From: Phocaeicola plebeius
GTDB taxonomy: Bacteria > Bacteroidota > Bacteroidia > Bacteroidales > Bacteroidaceae
NCBI RefSeq assembly: GCF_003437535.1
Contig: NZ_QSQT01000016.1
Span: forward strand, 31,224-95,223
Length of the DNA: 64,000 nucleotides
Direction of reading: 5' to 3'
The notes below the pieces were generated by a model. The model worked only from the letters and a program-made list of their open reading frames with translations, ran no database searches and was not told where the DNA came from. Below are positions 1 through 7,833 of this stretch, in pieces. Each line of letters opens with the position of its first letter. Position 1 is the first letter of the stretch. A program made the position numbers and the translations under genes.

Positions 1-722
1 AAGTCCATACCATATTTCAAAAGCAATACGAGATTTGCCCGATGTTCTACGGAACTGATAGCATCGTCTTTATAAAGTCCTGTCCAACGTGTGCAGAAAA
101 TTCGTGATTGGAATACAGTGCAATTATCCACAAACAGCAATCCGGCATTGGTCAGTTTACCGTCAGATGTGACAAGTCCGAATGACTCCAAATACTTATC
201 GTTCCATTCCTGATGGGTTTGTTCGAGGAAAGTGTTGGCAAGGATAACGAAAGAATGTTTGTTGGCATCCACTTGTGTAGGCAGCGAATCCCAAGTCATG
301 TGCGTACCCTTTAATACCAATGAAAGAAGTTGTTGCGAATTGCACTCCACACTTTCATTACCAACTCTTGTATAAGCTGTACGTGTTCCGTCTTGATAAT
401 AATAATATGGTGTCAGCGTTCCTGCCTTTACTCTTACTTCAAGCAAGGCACGTCCTTCGTGTTCGATCGGGATAAGTTGTACGTCAGGTACCGGGTCAAG
501 TCTTGCCTTTATCATTTCACTGATAAAGTCGGCATCTGCTTGTGGATTCTCCAAGCCTACAATCATTCCGTCATCGTTTACTCCATAGAATAGGCTGCCA
601 CCGTCCGTATTGGCAAAAGCCGACACAGATTTAAGCCATGACTTTACCTTCTTACGTTCCAGCATTTCCTTGAAATCGTAAGACGAGCATTCCGCTATCA
701 ATGTATTGTTATGAATTTGCAT
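1..722 (-). CDS. AlbA_2 (Schlafen-type) putative DNA/ATP-binding protein, 3' end cut by window edge
   Basis: An open frame runs leftward from an ATG at 722 to the window edge: 240 codons, no stop seen. The N-terminal half reads like the Schlafen AlbA_2 domain. It has an E-x3-ER-K stretch, then SVSAFANTDGGSLFYGVND, in which the FANTDGG motif is characteristic, then a GLE segment and YYYYQDGTRTAYTRVGNES. Proteins of this family with similar length often carry a RecG-like or winged-helix C-terminus and are annotated as transcriptional regulators or ATP-binding proteins. That part lies outside the window, so the role is open. A Bacteroidetes -7 element (TACCTTTG, minus strand, 767-774) lies about 45 nt upstream of the ATG and supports this start. 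Confidence 0.8.
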   Translation of the reverse strand, partial: MQIHNNTLIAECSSYDFKEMLERKKVKSWLKSVSAFANTDGGSLFYGVNDDGMIVGLENPQADADFISEMIKARLDPVPDVQLIPIEHEGRALLEVRVKAGTLTPYYYYQDGTRTAYTRVGNESVECNSQQLLSLVLKGTHMTWDSLPTQVDANKHSFVILANTFLEQTHQEWNDKYLESFGLVTSDGKLTNAGLLFVDNCTVFQSRIFCTRWTGLYKDDAISSVEHRANLVLLLKYGMD

Positions 723-766
723 CGTTTTCTTTTTGTTGTTTGGGGATAAAGCCCAAGTTCTATATA

Positions 767-774
767 CAAAGGTA
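767..774 (-). promoter_or_regulatory. -7 promoter element of the AlbA_2 gene
   Basis: The minus strand reads TACCTTTG, matching the TAnnTTTG -7 consensus, about 45 nt before the ATG at 722. No clear -33 TTTG is seen at the expected distance. Confidence 0.5.
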
Positions 775-859
775 AGGATAAAACCGGATATTATGTTAAA
801 ATTGCCCCATTAATTTGATTATTATGTGTTTATATCACGATATTTATCAAATAAATCTG

Positions 860-1044
860 TACTTTTGCAGTAAAGAGTTGTGGTTGCTTATGGATGCTTA
901 TTTTCGGGTTTCCGCTATATTTGCAACACGTTCACGCAAGTTGCTCATACAGAGATACTGTTGATTTTGAGGAAGTAAAATAATCTGTAACAAATAGATA
1001 GAAGAGATTCCGTATAATCCGAAAGGGTTATACGGAATTTTTTT
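860..1044 (+). ncRNA. Candidate small RNA or orphan leader between a -7 box and a terminator
   Basis: The 487-nt gap between the AlbA_2 gene and the secreted protein at 1210 holds a -7 match TACTTTTG (860-867), a second TATATTTG near 915-922, and a strong intrinsic terminator (1007-1044). Between them there is only a 24-codon ORF starting at about 892, with no recognisable product or clear ribosome binding site. The unit would give a transcript of roughly 120-170 nt. It could be a small RNA or the remains of a deleted gene. The transcript is inferred and no known RNA family was recognised. Confidence 0.35.
1007..1044 (+). terminator. Rho-independent terminator
   Basis: A perfect 11-bp stem (ATTCCGTATAA at 1007-1017, TTATACGGAAT at 1028-1038) with a 10-nt loop is followed by a run of seven T. 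The T-run orients it to the plus strand, where no annotated gene lies directly upstream. Confidence 0.8.
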
Positions 1045-1121
1045 ATGCTTTGATACTTAGTATATATTGGCTAAAATGACAAATAAAAAAGTGTAGTCTT
1101 CATACTTTGTGGGGATTTTTC

Positions 1122-1129
1122 TATATTTG
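1122..1129 (+). promoter_or_regulatory. -7 element for the DUF3828-like gene
   Basis: TATATTTG matches the Bacteroidetes -7 consensus and lies 80 nt before the ATG at 1210. The nearest TTTG (1106-1109) is closer than the usual 19-21 nt, so only the -7 half is convincing. Confidence 0.5.
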
Positions 1130-1209
1130 TACAGATTAGCTTGAAGGAACCGCGAACAAGAATGTTTCCAGCTGTACAATCTGGAGATGCAGTCTAATTA
1201 TATTATACC

Positions 1210-2043
1210 ATGAAAAGAAAGTTTATATTTATATCTGTTTTGTTGCTTTGTTTTAGTACTATTTGCTTCGGTGCATGCATAGATGAAATTAAAATGTTCT
1301 ATACGAGCTATATGACGAATATTTTAAATGTGGATTCAACCAATGAAATACTGTGCAAGAAGTATTTAACTGAAGAATTGGCTGCTAAACTCCAAAGAAT
1401 GCGTAATGCCACGGGAGGAGATCCGATTATACGGGCGCAGGATATGAATTCAGATGCAATTAAGACATTAAATGTAAGAGAAATTGCAGACGATTGGTAT
1501 ATGGTAAGCTATCTTTGGAATGAAAAAGATAGTGCTAGTCTGGTGGAGATTCCATTAAAAGTGGGGTGTGTGAATGAAAAATGTAAGATAGTATATATTA
1601 CCCCTATTGAAAATGGTAGTCAATATGGAAATGAGTGGTTGACCGGTTTTGAAAATACAGCTTCATATAAAATAGATAGTTCGTCGGGAGAATCATTGGT
1701 CGAAAGTTTTTATAAACTTTACGTGGCTACCTATTGCAGCATGTGTAGCGATTTGAATTCCAAGTTGCAGTCTTTTCGCTTGTCTCATCTGTCTCACACA
1801 GCTTTAGAACAATTCAAGAAGGTAGAATTAGAAAATCTACAGGATGGCTTCGGGGGCTATGACCTTTTGATTACGAATTTTGATTTCGACAGTATGTGGT
1901 TTTACAGTCTGAAGGTTGTTCCGTTGGAGCCTGATAATTATCAGGTTACTTATCAGGCCGGGAAGTATACGCATCAAATAAATATTCAAGTTGCATACCG
2001 GGACGGTAGATATTGGATTAATGCCATCACTGGAGTTCGATAA
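1210..2043 (+). CDS. Secreted protein with two DUF3828-like repeats
   Basis: 277 residues. A typical signal peptide (residues 1-22, ending CFGA) precedes two copies of a similar module, about residues 25-130 and 165-277. Each starts with a short helix of the type FYxxYxxxx, has a Leu-rich helix in the middle, and ends with a beta-rich segment containing W-Y-x-V or Y-Q-V and a hydrophobic last strand. This layout fits DUF3828, usually a single secreted domain of unknown function, so an internal duplication is likely. Cysteines occur in both halves. The gene is monocistronic and ends 12 nt from the convergent regulator gene. The function is unknown; a periplasmic location is inferred. Confidence 0.75.
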   Translation: MKRKFIFISVLLLCFSTICFGACIDEIKMFYTSYMTNILNVDSTNEILCKKYLTEELAAKLQRMRNATGGDPIIRAQDMNSDAIKTLNVREIADDWYMVSYLWNEKDSASLVEIPLKVGCVNEKCKIVYITPIENGSQYGNEWLTGFENTASYKIDSSSGESLVESFYKLYVATYCSMCSDLNSKLQSFRLSHLSHTALEQFKKVELENLQDGFGGYDLLITNFDFDSMWFYSLKVVPLEPDNYQVTYQAGKYTHQINIQVAYRDGRYWINAITGVR

Positions 2044-2055
2044 GTATTCATACCG

Positions 2056-2631
2056 TTATTTCTTCTTGCTCAGTTCTGCCCGTATACGACTGAGCGACTG
2101 AGGTGTGATAAATAAATAAGAAGCGATGTGCTTCAGCGGTACGTGCTGCAATAATTCCGGATTTTGCTCCAGGAGTGTCAGGTAACGCTGTTTGGCTTGT
2201 GCAGCACCTCCGTTTATCATCCAGTTTTCCATGTCCAGAAACTGGCGTTCAAAGATGACTCTTCCGATGTTGGCGAACAAGACGGAAGAAGAGAAAAAAG
2301 TCTCCAGCTTGCTTTTAGAAATACGATAGACACGGCTGTCGCTCATGGCTTCGATGGAAACCAGAGAAGGAAGTCCGGCCACATATCCCCAGGAGGAAAA
2401 GATACTGTCACCTTGAAAGGCAAACCAGAGCGAAATGTCCACTCCGTCGCGCAGATAATGTCCTCTCCAGATGCCGTCGGCTACTAGATAGAAGGAAGAG
2501 TTACGCTCTCCCTCCCGTACGATATGTTCCCCTTTCCGGTAGGTTAGCAGTTCCATCTGTTCCAGCAGCTTTTCGGCTTCCGGCTGTGCCAGTCCGTATT
2601 TTTCACGAAGTATCTCAATAAAAGCTTTCAT
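2056..2631 (-). CDS. Crp/Fnr-family transcriptional regulator
   Basis: 191 residues. An N-terminal cyclic-nucleotide-binding-type beta roll (about 20-115, with YRKGEHIVREGE and FYLVADGIWRG) is followed by a long dimer helix and a C-terminal helix-turn-helix (LKHIASYLFITPQSLSRIR, about 165-184). The beta roll lacks the classical cAMP phosphate-binding motif, as is usual for the short Bacteroidetes members, so the ligand is unknown. The gene lies 39 nt downstream of the MATE exporter on the same strand and is probably co-transcribed. This suggests it controls that exporter or responds to its substrate, which is inference from position. Confidence 0.88.
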   Translation of the reverse strand: MKAFIEILREKYGLAQPEAEKLLEQMELLTYRKGEHIVREGERNSSFYLVADGIWRGHYLRDGVDISLWFAFQGDSIFSSWGYVAGLPSLVSIEAMSDSRVYRISKSKLETFFSSSVLFANIGRVIFERQFLDMENWMINGGAAQAKQRYLTLLEQNPELLQHVPLKHIASYLFITPQSLSRIRAELSKKK

Positions 2632-2670
2632 ACTTTTCTGCGTTTATGCAGGCACAAAGGTAATAAATCT

Positions 2671-4014
2671 TTAGCTTCGTTTTCTGCGACAATAGATGGT
2701 AATGACAAAAAGAAAGGTCAGCAGTTCGGAAACGGGGACAGCCAGCCAGATTCCCGGTACTCCCCACAGGATGGGCATCAGCCAGAAACAGAACAGGATG
2801 AGGATAAAACCACGCAGCAGGGTGATGGCCATGGCCGGACGGTCGCGTTCCACACTCTGGAAATAGCCGATGGATACAATGTTGATGCCGAAGCACACGA
2901 AGCCGGAAGCAAACAGGGGAAGTCCTTTGACGGCCAGGTCGTGTGCCGGATAGGAACTGTCGATAAACCACGAGGTGATTTGAGCGGAGAACAGGGTTGT
3001 AACGGCAAATACCACGACACCGCAGGAGATGGCGGTCAGCAGGGCCAGGAGAAAGGCTGCCCGTACGCGCTCCGGATTTCCGGCACCGAAGTTGTAGCTG
3101 AGAATGGGCTGTGCCGACTGGGCAATGGCATTGTATACCATAAAAATGATGGGGAAGAAGTAGCAGGCGATGCTGTAGGCAGCTACTCCGTCTTCACCCA
3201 GGTAGTGAATGAATACGTAGTTGCCGGTAAACATCATAGTGGCAATGGCTGCTTCACAGAGGAAACTGGACAATCCCAGTTTGCACATATAGCCCGTGTT
3301 GCGGAGGGTGAGACGCAGACTCTTGGATGATAATTTCACTTTGCACAAGTGCAGTACCCGGTGCGGCTGCATCAGGTAAATCAGAATCATCAGGGCGCCT
3401 ACGATGTATCCCAGGCTGGTAGCTAAGGCCGCACCGAACATTCCCCATTTGAAAACGAAAATAAACAGATAGTCCAGTCCAATATTCAGCAGGGCCGGTA
3501 TGATGTTGCACACCATGGCATAATTGGGCGAGCCGTCCAGTCGCACGAAGAACATGCCGGAACTCAGCAGGGCACTGAAGACCAGGAAGGGGACAAACCA
3601 GTGCATGTATTCCGTGGCGAGAGGCAGCAGACGGGGAGAGCTTCCCAGCAGCAAGGCAATTTTCTCCACGTTGCAGAGGATGACTGCGGCGTAGGCGATG
3701 AGCAATAAGGAGGAAACCACTACTGCTTGCGTAATATTGATGCGGGCGACCTTTACCTTTCCTTGCGACAGGTGAATGGAGGCTACAACCGATGCACCGA
3801 TACCGAACATCAGCGCCACTCCCGTATTGATGAGAAAAAGCGGAGCCGTAATGTTGACGGCAGCCAGGGCGTCACTGCCGATACCTTTTCCCACAAAAAT
3901 GCCGTCGGTAATGATGAAGATGGCCGAGAAAATCATTCCCAGCACCGTAGGGATAAGTAATTTCCGGAATAATTTCGGAATGTCCATACTTCCGAAGTCA
4001 ATACTGTCTTTCAT
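2671..4014 (-). CDS. MATE-family multidrug/Na+ exporter
   Basis: 447 residues from the ATG at 4014, which follows an A/G-rich stretch. An upstream TTG would add 14 residues with no membrane character and is less likely. About twelve hydrophobic segments fall into two similar halves, each opening with the MATE pattern (IPTVLGMIFSAIFIITDGIFVGKGIG in spirit, then a G-S/A-D-A-L-A motif). The product is an inner-membrane exporter of cationic compounds driven by ion gradients; the substrate cannot be read from sequence. It is the first gene of a two-gene unit with the Crp/Fnr-type regulator. Confidence 0.9.
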   Translation of the reverse strand: MKDSIDFGSMDIPKLFRKLLIPTVLGMIFSAIFIITDGIFVGKGIGSDALAAVNITAPLFLINTGVALMFGIGASVVASIHLSQGKVKVARINITQAVVVSSLLLIAYAAVILCNVEKIALLLGSSPRLLPLATEYMHWFVPFLVFSALLSSGMFFVRLDGSPNYAMVCNIIPALLNIGLDYLFIFVFKWGMFGAALATSLGYIVGALMILIYLMQPHRVLHLCKVKLSSKSLRLTLRNTGYMCKLGLSSFLCEAAIATMMFTGNYVFIHYLGEDGVAAYSIACYFFPIIFMVYNAIAQSAQPILSYNFGAGNPERVRAAFLLALLTAISCGVVVFAVTTLFSAQITSWFIDSSYPAHDLAVKGLPLFASGFVCFGINIVSIGYFQSVERDRPAMAITLLRGFILILFCFWLMPILWGVPGIWLAVPVSELLTFLFVITIYCRRKRS

Positions 4015-4211
4015 GTCTTTTCTCTGTTTTTGAATTTGGCTGCGAAGGTAAGCCAATTCTTATACTAAAAAATTCACAAATGGTAATAAATCATTTTTTA
4101 GCCTCTTCCTGCAAATGCACCGAAAAAGGTTTGGGTGGCCGGTTTCTACGCTTCAGTCACTTCAGGCGCGGCTTGGGAATAATTCCCGTGAAAGGGGACG
4201 ATGGGGCCTGC

Positions 4212-4219
4212 TATCTTTG
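4212..4219 (+). promoter_or_regulatory. -7 element of the decayed RND efflux operon
   Basis: TATCTTTG lies 29 nt before the ATG at 4248. A GGGAATAATTCCC palindrome sits about 40 nt further upstream. No good -33 was found. Confidence 0.5.
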
Positions 4220-4247
4220 TGGCGTAGAATGATAATATTGTAGAAGA

Positions 4248-4590
4248 ATGAAAACAGAGATTTTATTTCTTGCAGGGATGTGCTTGTGCGCATGCAGCCG
4301 TACGCCACAGGAACAGACTTCTTTTCCCAGCGTGAAGGTGGTTCATGCCGAAGTCATGGAGGCTCCCTCTTCACGGTGCTATACGTTTATTTCGCAGCCT
4401 TACCGCTTGTCTGAATTATCTTTTCGGGTGGGAGGGCCTGTGCATGCATTTGATGTGCAGCAGGGACAGTTTTTCCGGAAGGGACAACTGATTGCGGCCA
4501 TTGATGAACGTGATTTTGTTATCCAGAAGCAGCGCACGGAGGCATTGTATCGTCAGGCGGAGGTTGATTATGCCCGTATATCCAGCTTGT
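4248..4590 (+). pseudogene. 5' fragment of an RND membrane fusion protein (AcrA/HlyD type) cut by a MITE
   Basis: The first 114 codons encode a lipoprotein signal (lipobox LCAC, Cys at about 16) and the start of an AcrA-like adaptor. This includes the lipoyl half-motif RVGGPVHAFDVQQGQFFRKGQ and the first arm of the coiled coil. The frame then enters the MITE and stops at 4608-4610 after a few foreign residues. The adaptor resumes after the MITE in a different frame at 4774. Family members normally have about six or seven extra residues between LYE and the next helix, so a few codons also seem lost at the insertion point. The protein is almost certainly non-functional. Confidence 0.85.
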
Positions 4591-4775
4591 ATGAGGCTGT
4601 CTCAAAATAGAGAAATTGGACAGACATACTTATAATTTATAAGTTATAGTATTAAAATCTCCTGCTTTTAGCCATATCATTAGAGTAAACTAAGGCTGAA
4701 ACAGGAGATTTTTTATTTCTAAGTTTCAATCTGTAATATTTTTACTTTTGCAATTCTATTTTGAGACAGCCTCAT
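4591..4775. mobile_element. 185-bp MITE with 20-bp perfect terminal inverted repeats
   Basis: The ends are ATGAGGCTGTCTCAAAATAG (4591-4610) and its exact reverse complement (4756-4775). The interior is A/T-rich, contains no ORF, and has an internal hairpin (TCTCCTG near 4660 pairing with CAGGAGA near 4705, followed by a T-run) that could act as a terminator. The GAGGCTGTCTCAAAA end resembles the termini of common Bacteroides insertion sequences, so the element was probably moved by a full-length IS elsewhere in the genome. The outermost AT occurs at both ends and may be a 2-bp target duplication; no longer duplication is visible. It interrupts the efflux adaptor gene. Confidence 0.85.
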
Positions 4776-6915
4776 GAATTATGAGCAGGCAAAGGCAAAC
4801 TATGAACGCACCAAAGCGGATTATGAAGCGGCAGTCAACGCGTGGGAAGACAGCCGTCTGTATGCGCCTTTCGACGGTTATGTGCAGCAGGCGCATATCG
4901 AGCGCTACCAGGATGTGAAACCGTCGGTTCCGGTGGTGACGTTTATCGACCTTTCACGCATCAAGGTAGAAGCCTACGTGCCCGAGGATATGGCGTTGCA
5001 GATGCGGCAAAAAGATTCTGTGGCGTGTGTGGTCCGCTTCAATGCACTTCCTGACAGGGAATTTGTGCCTTCTGAATATTTCCTGACGCAGCGTATGTCG
5101 CTGGCAGCCATTATCATTGCCATGGGTATGCTGGTGGACAATGCCATTGTGGTGTACGATGCCGCACTGGTGAACATGCAGCGGGGCATGCGGAAAAGAA
5201 AAGCCATACTGGATGCCGTGTCGGGCACTTCCATGCCGCTGTTGGGAGCGACCCTGATTGCGGTACTGACCTTTCTTCCGGTCTACCTGTCGCCGCATAT
5301 CACTGGTGAAATCCTGTCTTCACTGTTCATTGTCATTGCGGTATCTCTTTTGCTGAGCTGGGTACTGGCCATTACGCAGAATGTATTCTTCGTGCAGGAG
5401 TTTGTGCGTCGTCCGCGTCCGGATGAGCTGAAGGGCGAATTGTTCAGCGGCCGTGCATACGACCTGTTCCGGCAGGCATTGAGATGGACTATACAGAGAC
5501 GCTATGTGGTTTTAGGAGCGATGGTGCTGTTGCTGGTCATTGCCGGATGGGGATTCCGCTTTATTCCGCAGCAGTTTATGCCCTTGCTCAACAAGCAGTA
5601 TTTTTCGGTCGACGTCTGGTTACCCGAGGGTACACGTATAGAAGAAAGTGACCGTCAGATGACGGAGATGACAGCCTATCTGAATTCGTTGGAAGGAGTG
5701 AAAAAGGTGTCGTCGTTTGTCGGGCAGACGCCGCCCCGTTATTACCTGGCCAATGCGGCTTATGGTCCGCAGCCTAATTATGCGCAATGCCTGGTAGAAG
5801 CTGACACGCCGGAGAAGTCACGTGAGCTTCAGGCTATGTTGTACGACCGTTTGCCGGAAATGTTTCCGGACGCGCTGGTTCGTGTGAACAGTTTCGAGAT
5901 AAACTCCATTCCGCAGGCCTTGATTGAGGCACGCTTCTGCGGAGATGATCCGGAGGTACTCGATTCTTTGACCAACCTGGCGCTGGAAATCATGCGGAAG
6001 AATCCCAAGGTGCTGAATGCCCGCAATGAGTGGGGAAACATGGCACTGATGATTAAGGCCGATTATGATCCGGTAAAGGCCGGAAGGCTGAATGTGGGAC
6101 GGCATGACATGATGAATGCCGTGAAAGCCGTCAATGACGGTACGGCTGTAGGGGTATATCGTGACCGCGACAAGAAAGTGCCGGTGTTGCTGCATACGGA
6201 TGTCAAAGGTTCCTGGGACATGGAAAGCGTGGAGGATTTGCCGATATGGAACGGGCGTAATTCTGCTCCGCTGGGGCAGGTGGCCAACAGCATCGGACTG
6301 GCATGGGAATATCCCCTTGTGCGCACGTACGACCGGAAGTTTTCCATGGCTGCCCAGTGCGATGTAAAGCGAGGACATACCATGAAAGAAGTTCACTCTG
6401 AAATCCGGGAAGAGATTGAGCGCATTCGTCTTCCGGAAGGATATACCTTCTTCTGGGACTCACAGTACAAGGACCAGAAAGAAGCCATGGCTGCACTGAC
6501 TAAGTATTTCCCGCTGGCACTTATCATGTTGCTGGTCATTCTGGTCATGCTGTTTGGCAACTTTCGTCAGCCCTTGATTATTTTCCTCATTCTACCCTTG
6601 TCTTTGATAGGGATGGTCTTTGGTCTGTGGGTCACCGGATTTCAGTTTGGCTTTTTCTGTATCGCAGGCTGGCTGGGATTGCTGGGAATGATTATCAAGA
6701 ATGTGATTGTGCTGCTCGACGAGGTAAATATTCAGCAGAAGGCCGGTGTGGAGCCTTATACGGCTGTGATAGAGGCCACGGTTTCCAGAGCCCGTCCGGT
6801 ATTGATGGCGGCCCTGACCACGGTGTTCGGACTTTCCTTTGCCACCCTTCTGACACTGTTTGTCACTCCGGCCTTGTACACGGTTTTCTATAAAATATCC
6901 AAACGGGGTGAATAA
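4776..6915 (+). pseudogene. In-frame chimera: 3' part of the membrane fusion protein joined to an RND permease lacking its N-terminal third
   Basis: The frame is open from the ATG at 4774, formed by the MITE end, for 713 codons. Residues 1-98 are the second coiled-coil arm, lipoyl half and beta-barrel start of an AcrA-like adaptor (RLYAPFDGYVQQ). Near residues 98-104 (nt 5065-5085) the sequence jumps into an AcrB-like permease at QRMSLAAIIIAMGMLVDNAIVV, the TM4 region, so the adaptor C-terminus and roughly the first 380 permease residues are missing. The rest of the permease is intact up to ALTTV. There it jumps to FGLSFATLL (nt 6825/6826) and loses about 20 residues of TM11. Both joints keep frame. 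It lacks any obvious ribosome binding site and cannot form a normal pump. Confidence 0.85.
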
Positions 6916-6973
6916 AAAGAAGAAATGTGTGGCCCAATAAAAAATGTTTCTCTAATTTTATAACTATATTGAG

Positions 6974-7561
6974 ATGAATAGAAGAATGATGATGTGCTGC
7001 ATGCTGGGACTGGAGCTGGGAGTCCATGCCCAGGAGAGTGTATTCTTGCAGCAGTATCGTGAAAAGGTGAAGGCCTATTTTCTTCCTTCGCTGAGCGGAA
7101 ATGCCAATGCCAGTTACACGGGTAACCCGCTGGAACTCTACAGGGAACTTCCGTCCATAGAAACTCCGCTGTATTTTCAGGGGCGTGACACCAAGTACGG
7201 GGCTTCCGTGACTTTGTTGCAGCCGGTCTACTCGGGAGGGGCACTGAAAGCCGGACTGGAGAAATCCCGAAAGGAAAAGGAGAGTGCCTTGTACGAAGAA
7301 AAGCGGGTGACGAACGACGTGCTGTATCAGGCAGACCAGTATTACTGGAATAAGGTGGCCAAGGCGGCAACGAGTGAGCAGCTGGACGGGCGTGTCTTTT
7401 TCCGGGTGAACCGCCAGTTTATCCTCTCGGCCGATTCCATACGCAATATTCAGCACTACTTCAACGGAAAGGCCGTGGTGAGTGTATGGCCGGCGTATGA
7501 TGGTACGATACAAATTAGCCGTGAACGGATGATTCTTTTGAAAATGTGGTTAAATAGCTGA
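6974..7561 (+). pseudogene. In-frame chimera: truncated TolC-type protein joined to a LytTR DNA-binding domain
   Basis: 195 codons. Residues 1-22 are a signal peptide. Residues 23-129 are an outer-membrane efflux protein segment (YLPSLSG-like FLPSLSGNANASYTG, VTLLQPVYSGGALKAG, YYWNKVA) that lacks the usual first helix after the signal. From about residue 137 the sequence is a LytTR domain (GRVFFRVNRQFILSADSI, then ISRERMILLKMWL). That domain normally ends a two-component response regulator. A deletion has therefore removed most of TolC and everything between it and a downstream lytTR gene. The 58-nt gap to the permease chimera is as in an operon. Not expected to function as either parent. Confidence 0.85.
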
Positions 7562-7599
7562 TTCTTTGTGCTTTATAAATCTGTTGGGATAGGTTGAAA

Positions 7600-7703
7600 A
7601 AACGCCTTTGCGTTTGATTCAGAACGGCCTTGCGTTTGAAGTAAAACGTAAGGCCGTTTCAGATAAAATGTACTTGTGTTTGGTTTGAAACGCAAGTGCG
7701 TTT
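7600..7703. repeat. 22-nt-period palindromic array A (five units, AAAC-N8-GTTT)
   Basis: Five 16-nt units start at 7600, 7622, 7644, 7666 and 7688, exactly 22 nt apart, with 6-nt linkers. The arms are AAAC and GTTT (GAAC in unit 2, AAAT in unit 4). The cores are GCCTTTGC, GGCCTTGC, GTAAGGCC, GTACTTGT and GCAAGTGC. Core 2 is close to the reverse complement of core 3, and core 4 to that of core 5. There is no U-run typical of a terminator. It lies between the stop of the TolC::LytTR remnant and the promoter of the MATE gene at 7834. The same unit type recurs at 32525-32628. Confidence 0.9.
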
Positions 7704-7787
7704 TCTTAGTGCTTGATTTAAGGCAAAAATATTGCTCGAATTACCTTATTTAACGGGATGATTTTCTTTCGTTTCGTGACTTTCGTG

Positions 7788-7795
7788 TACTTTTG
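7788..7795 (+). promoter_or_regulatory. -7 element of the MATE gene at 7834
   Basis: TACTTTTG lies 38 nt before the ATG. A TTTCG-type sequence near 7765-7770 is a weak -33 candidate. Confidence 0.55.
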
Positions 7796-7833
7796 CACGC
7801 TTATTAAGATTTTAAGGATAACGAGAGGAAATT

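Noticed and set aside
4248..7561. A novel single-polypeptide efflux fusion system
   Set aside because: The chimeras lack essential parts (permease N-terminal third, most of TolC) and a MITE splits the adaptor, so decay is the simpler explanation.
7600..7703. CRISPR array
   Set aside because: Units have 4-6 nt arms and 8-nt cores with a 22-nt period, far below CRISPR repeat and spacer lengths, and no cas gene is present in the window.
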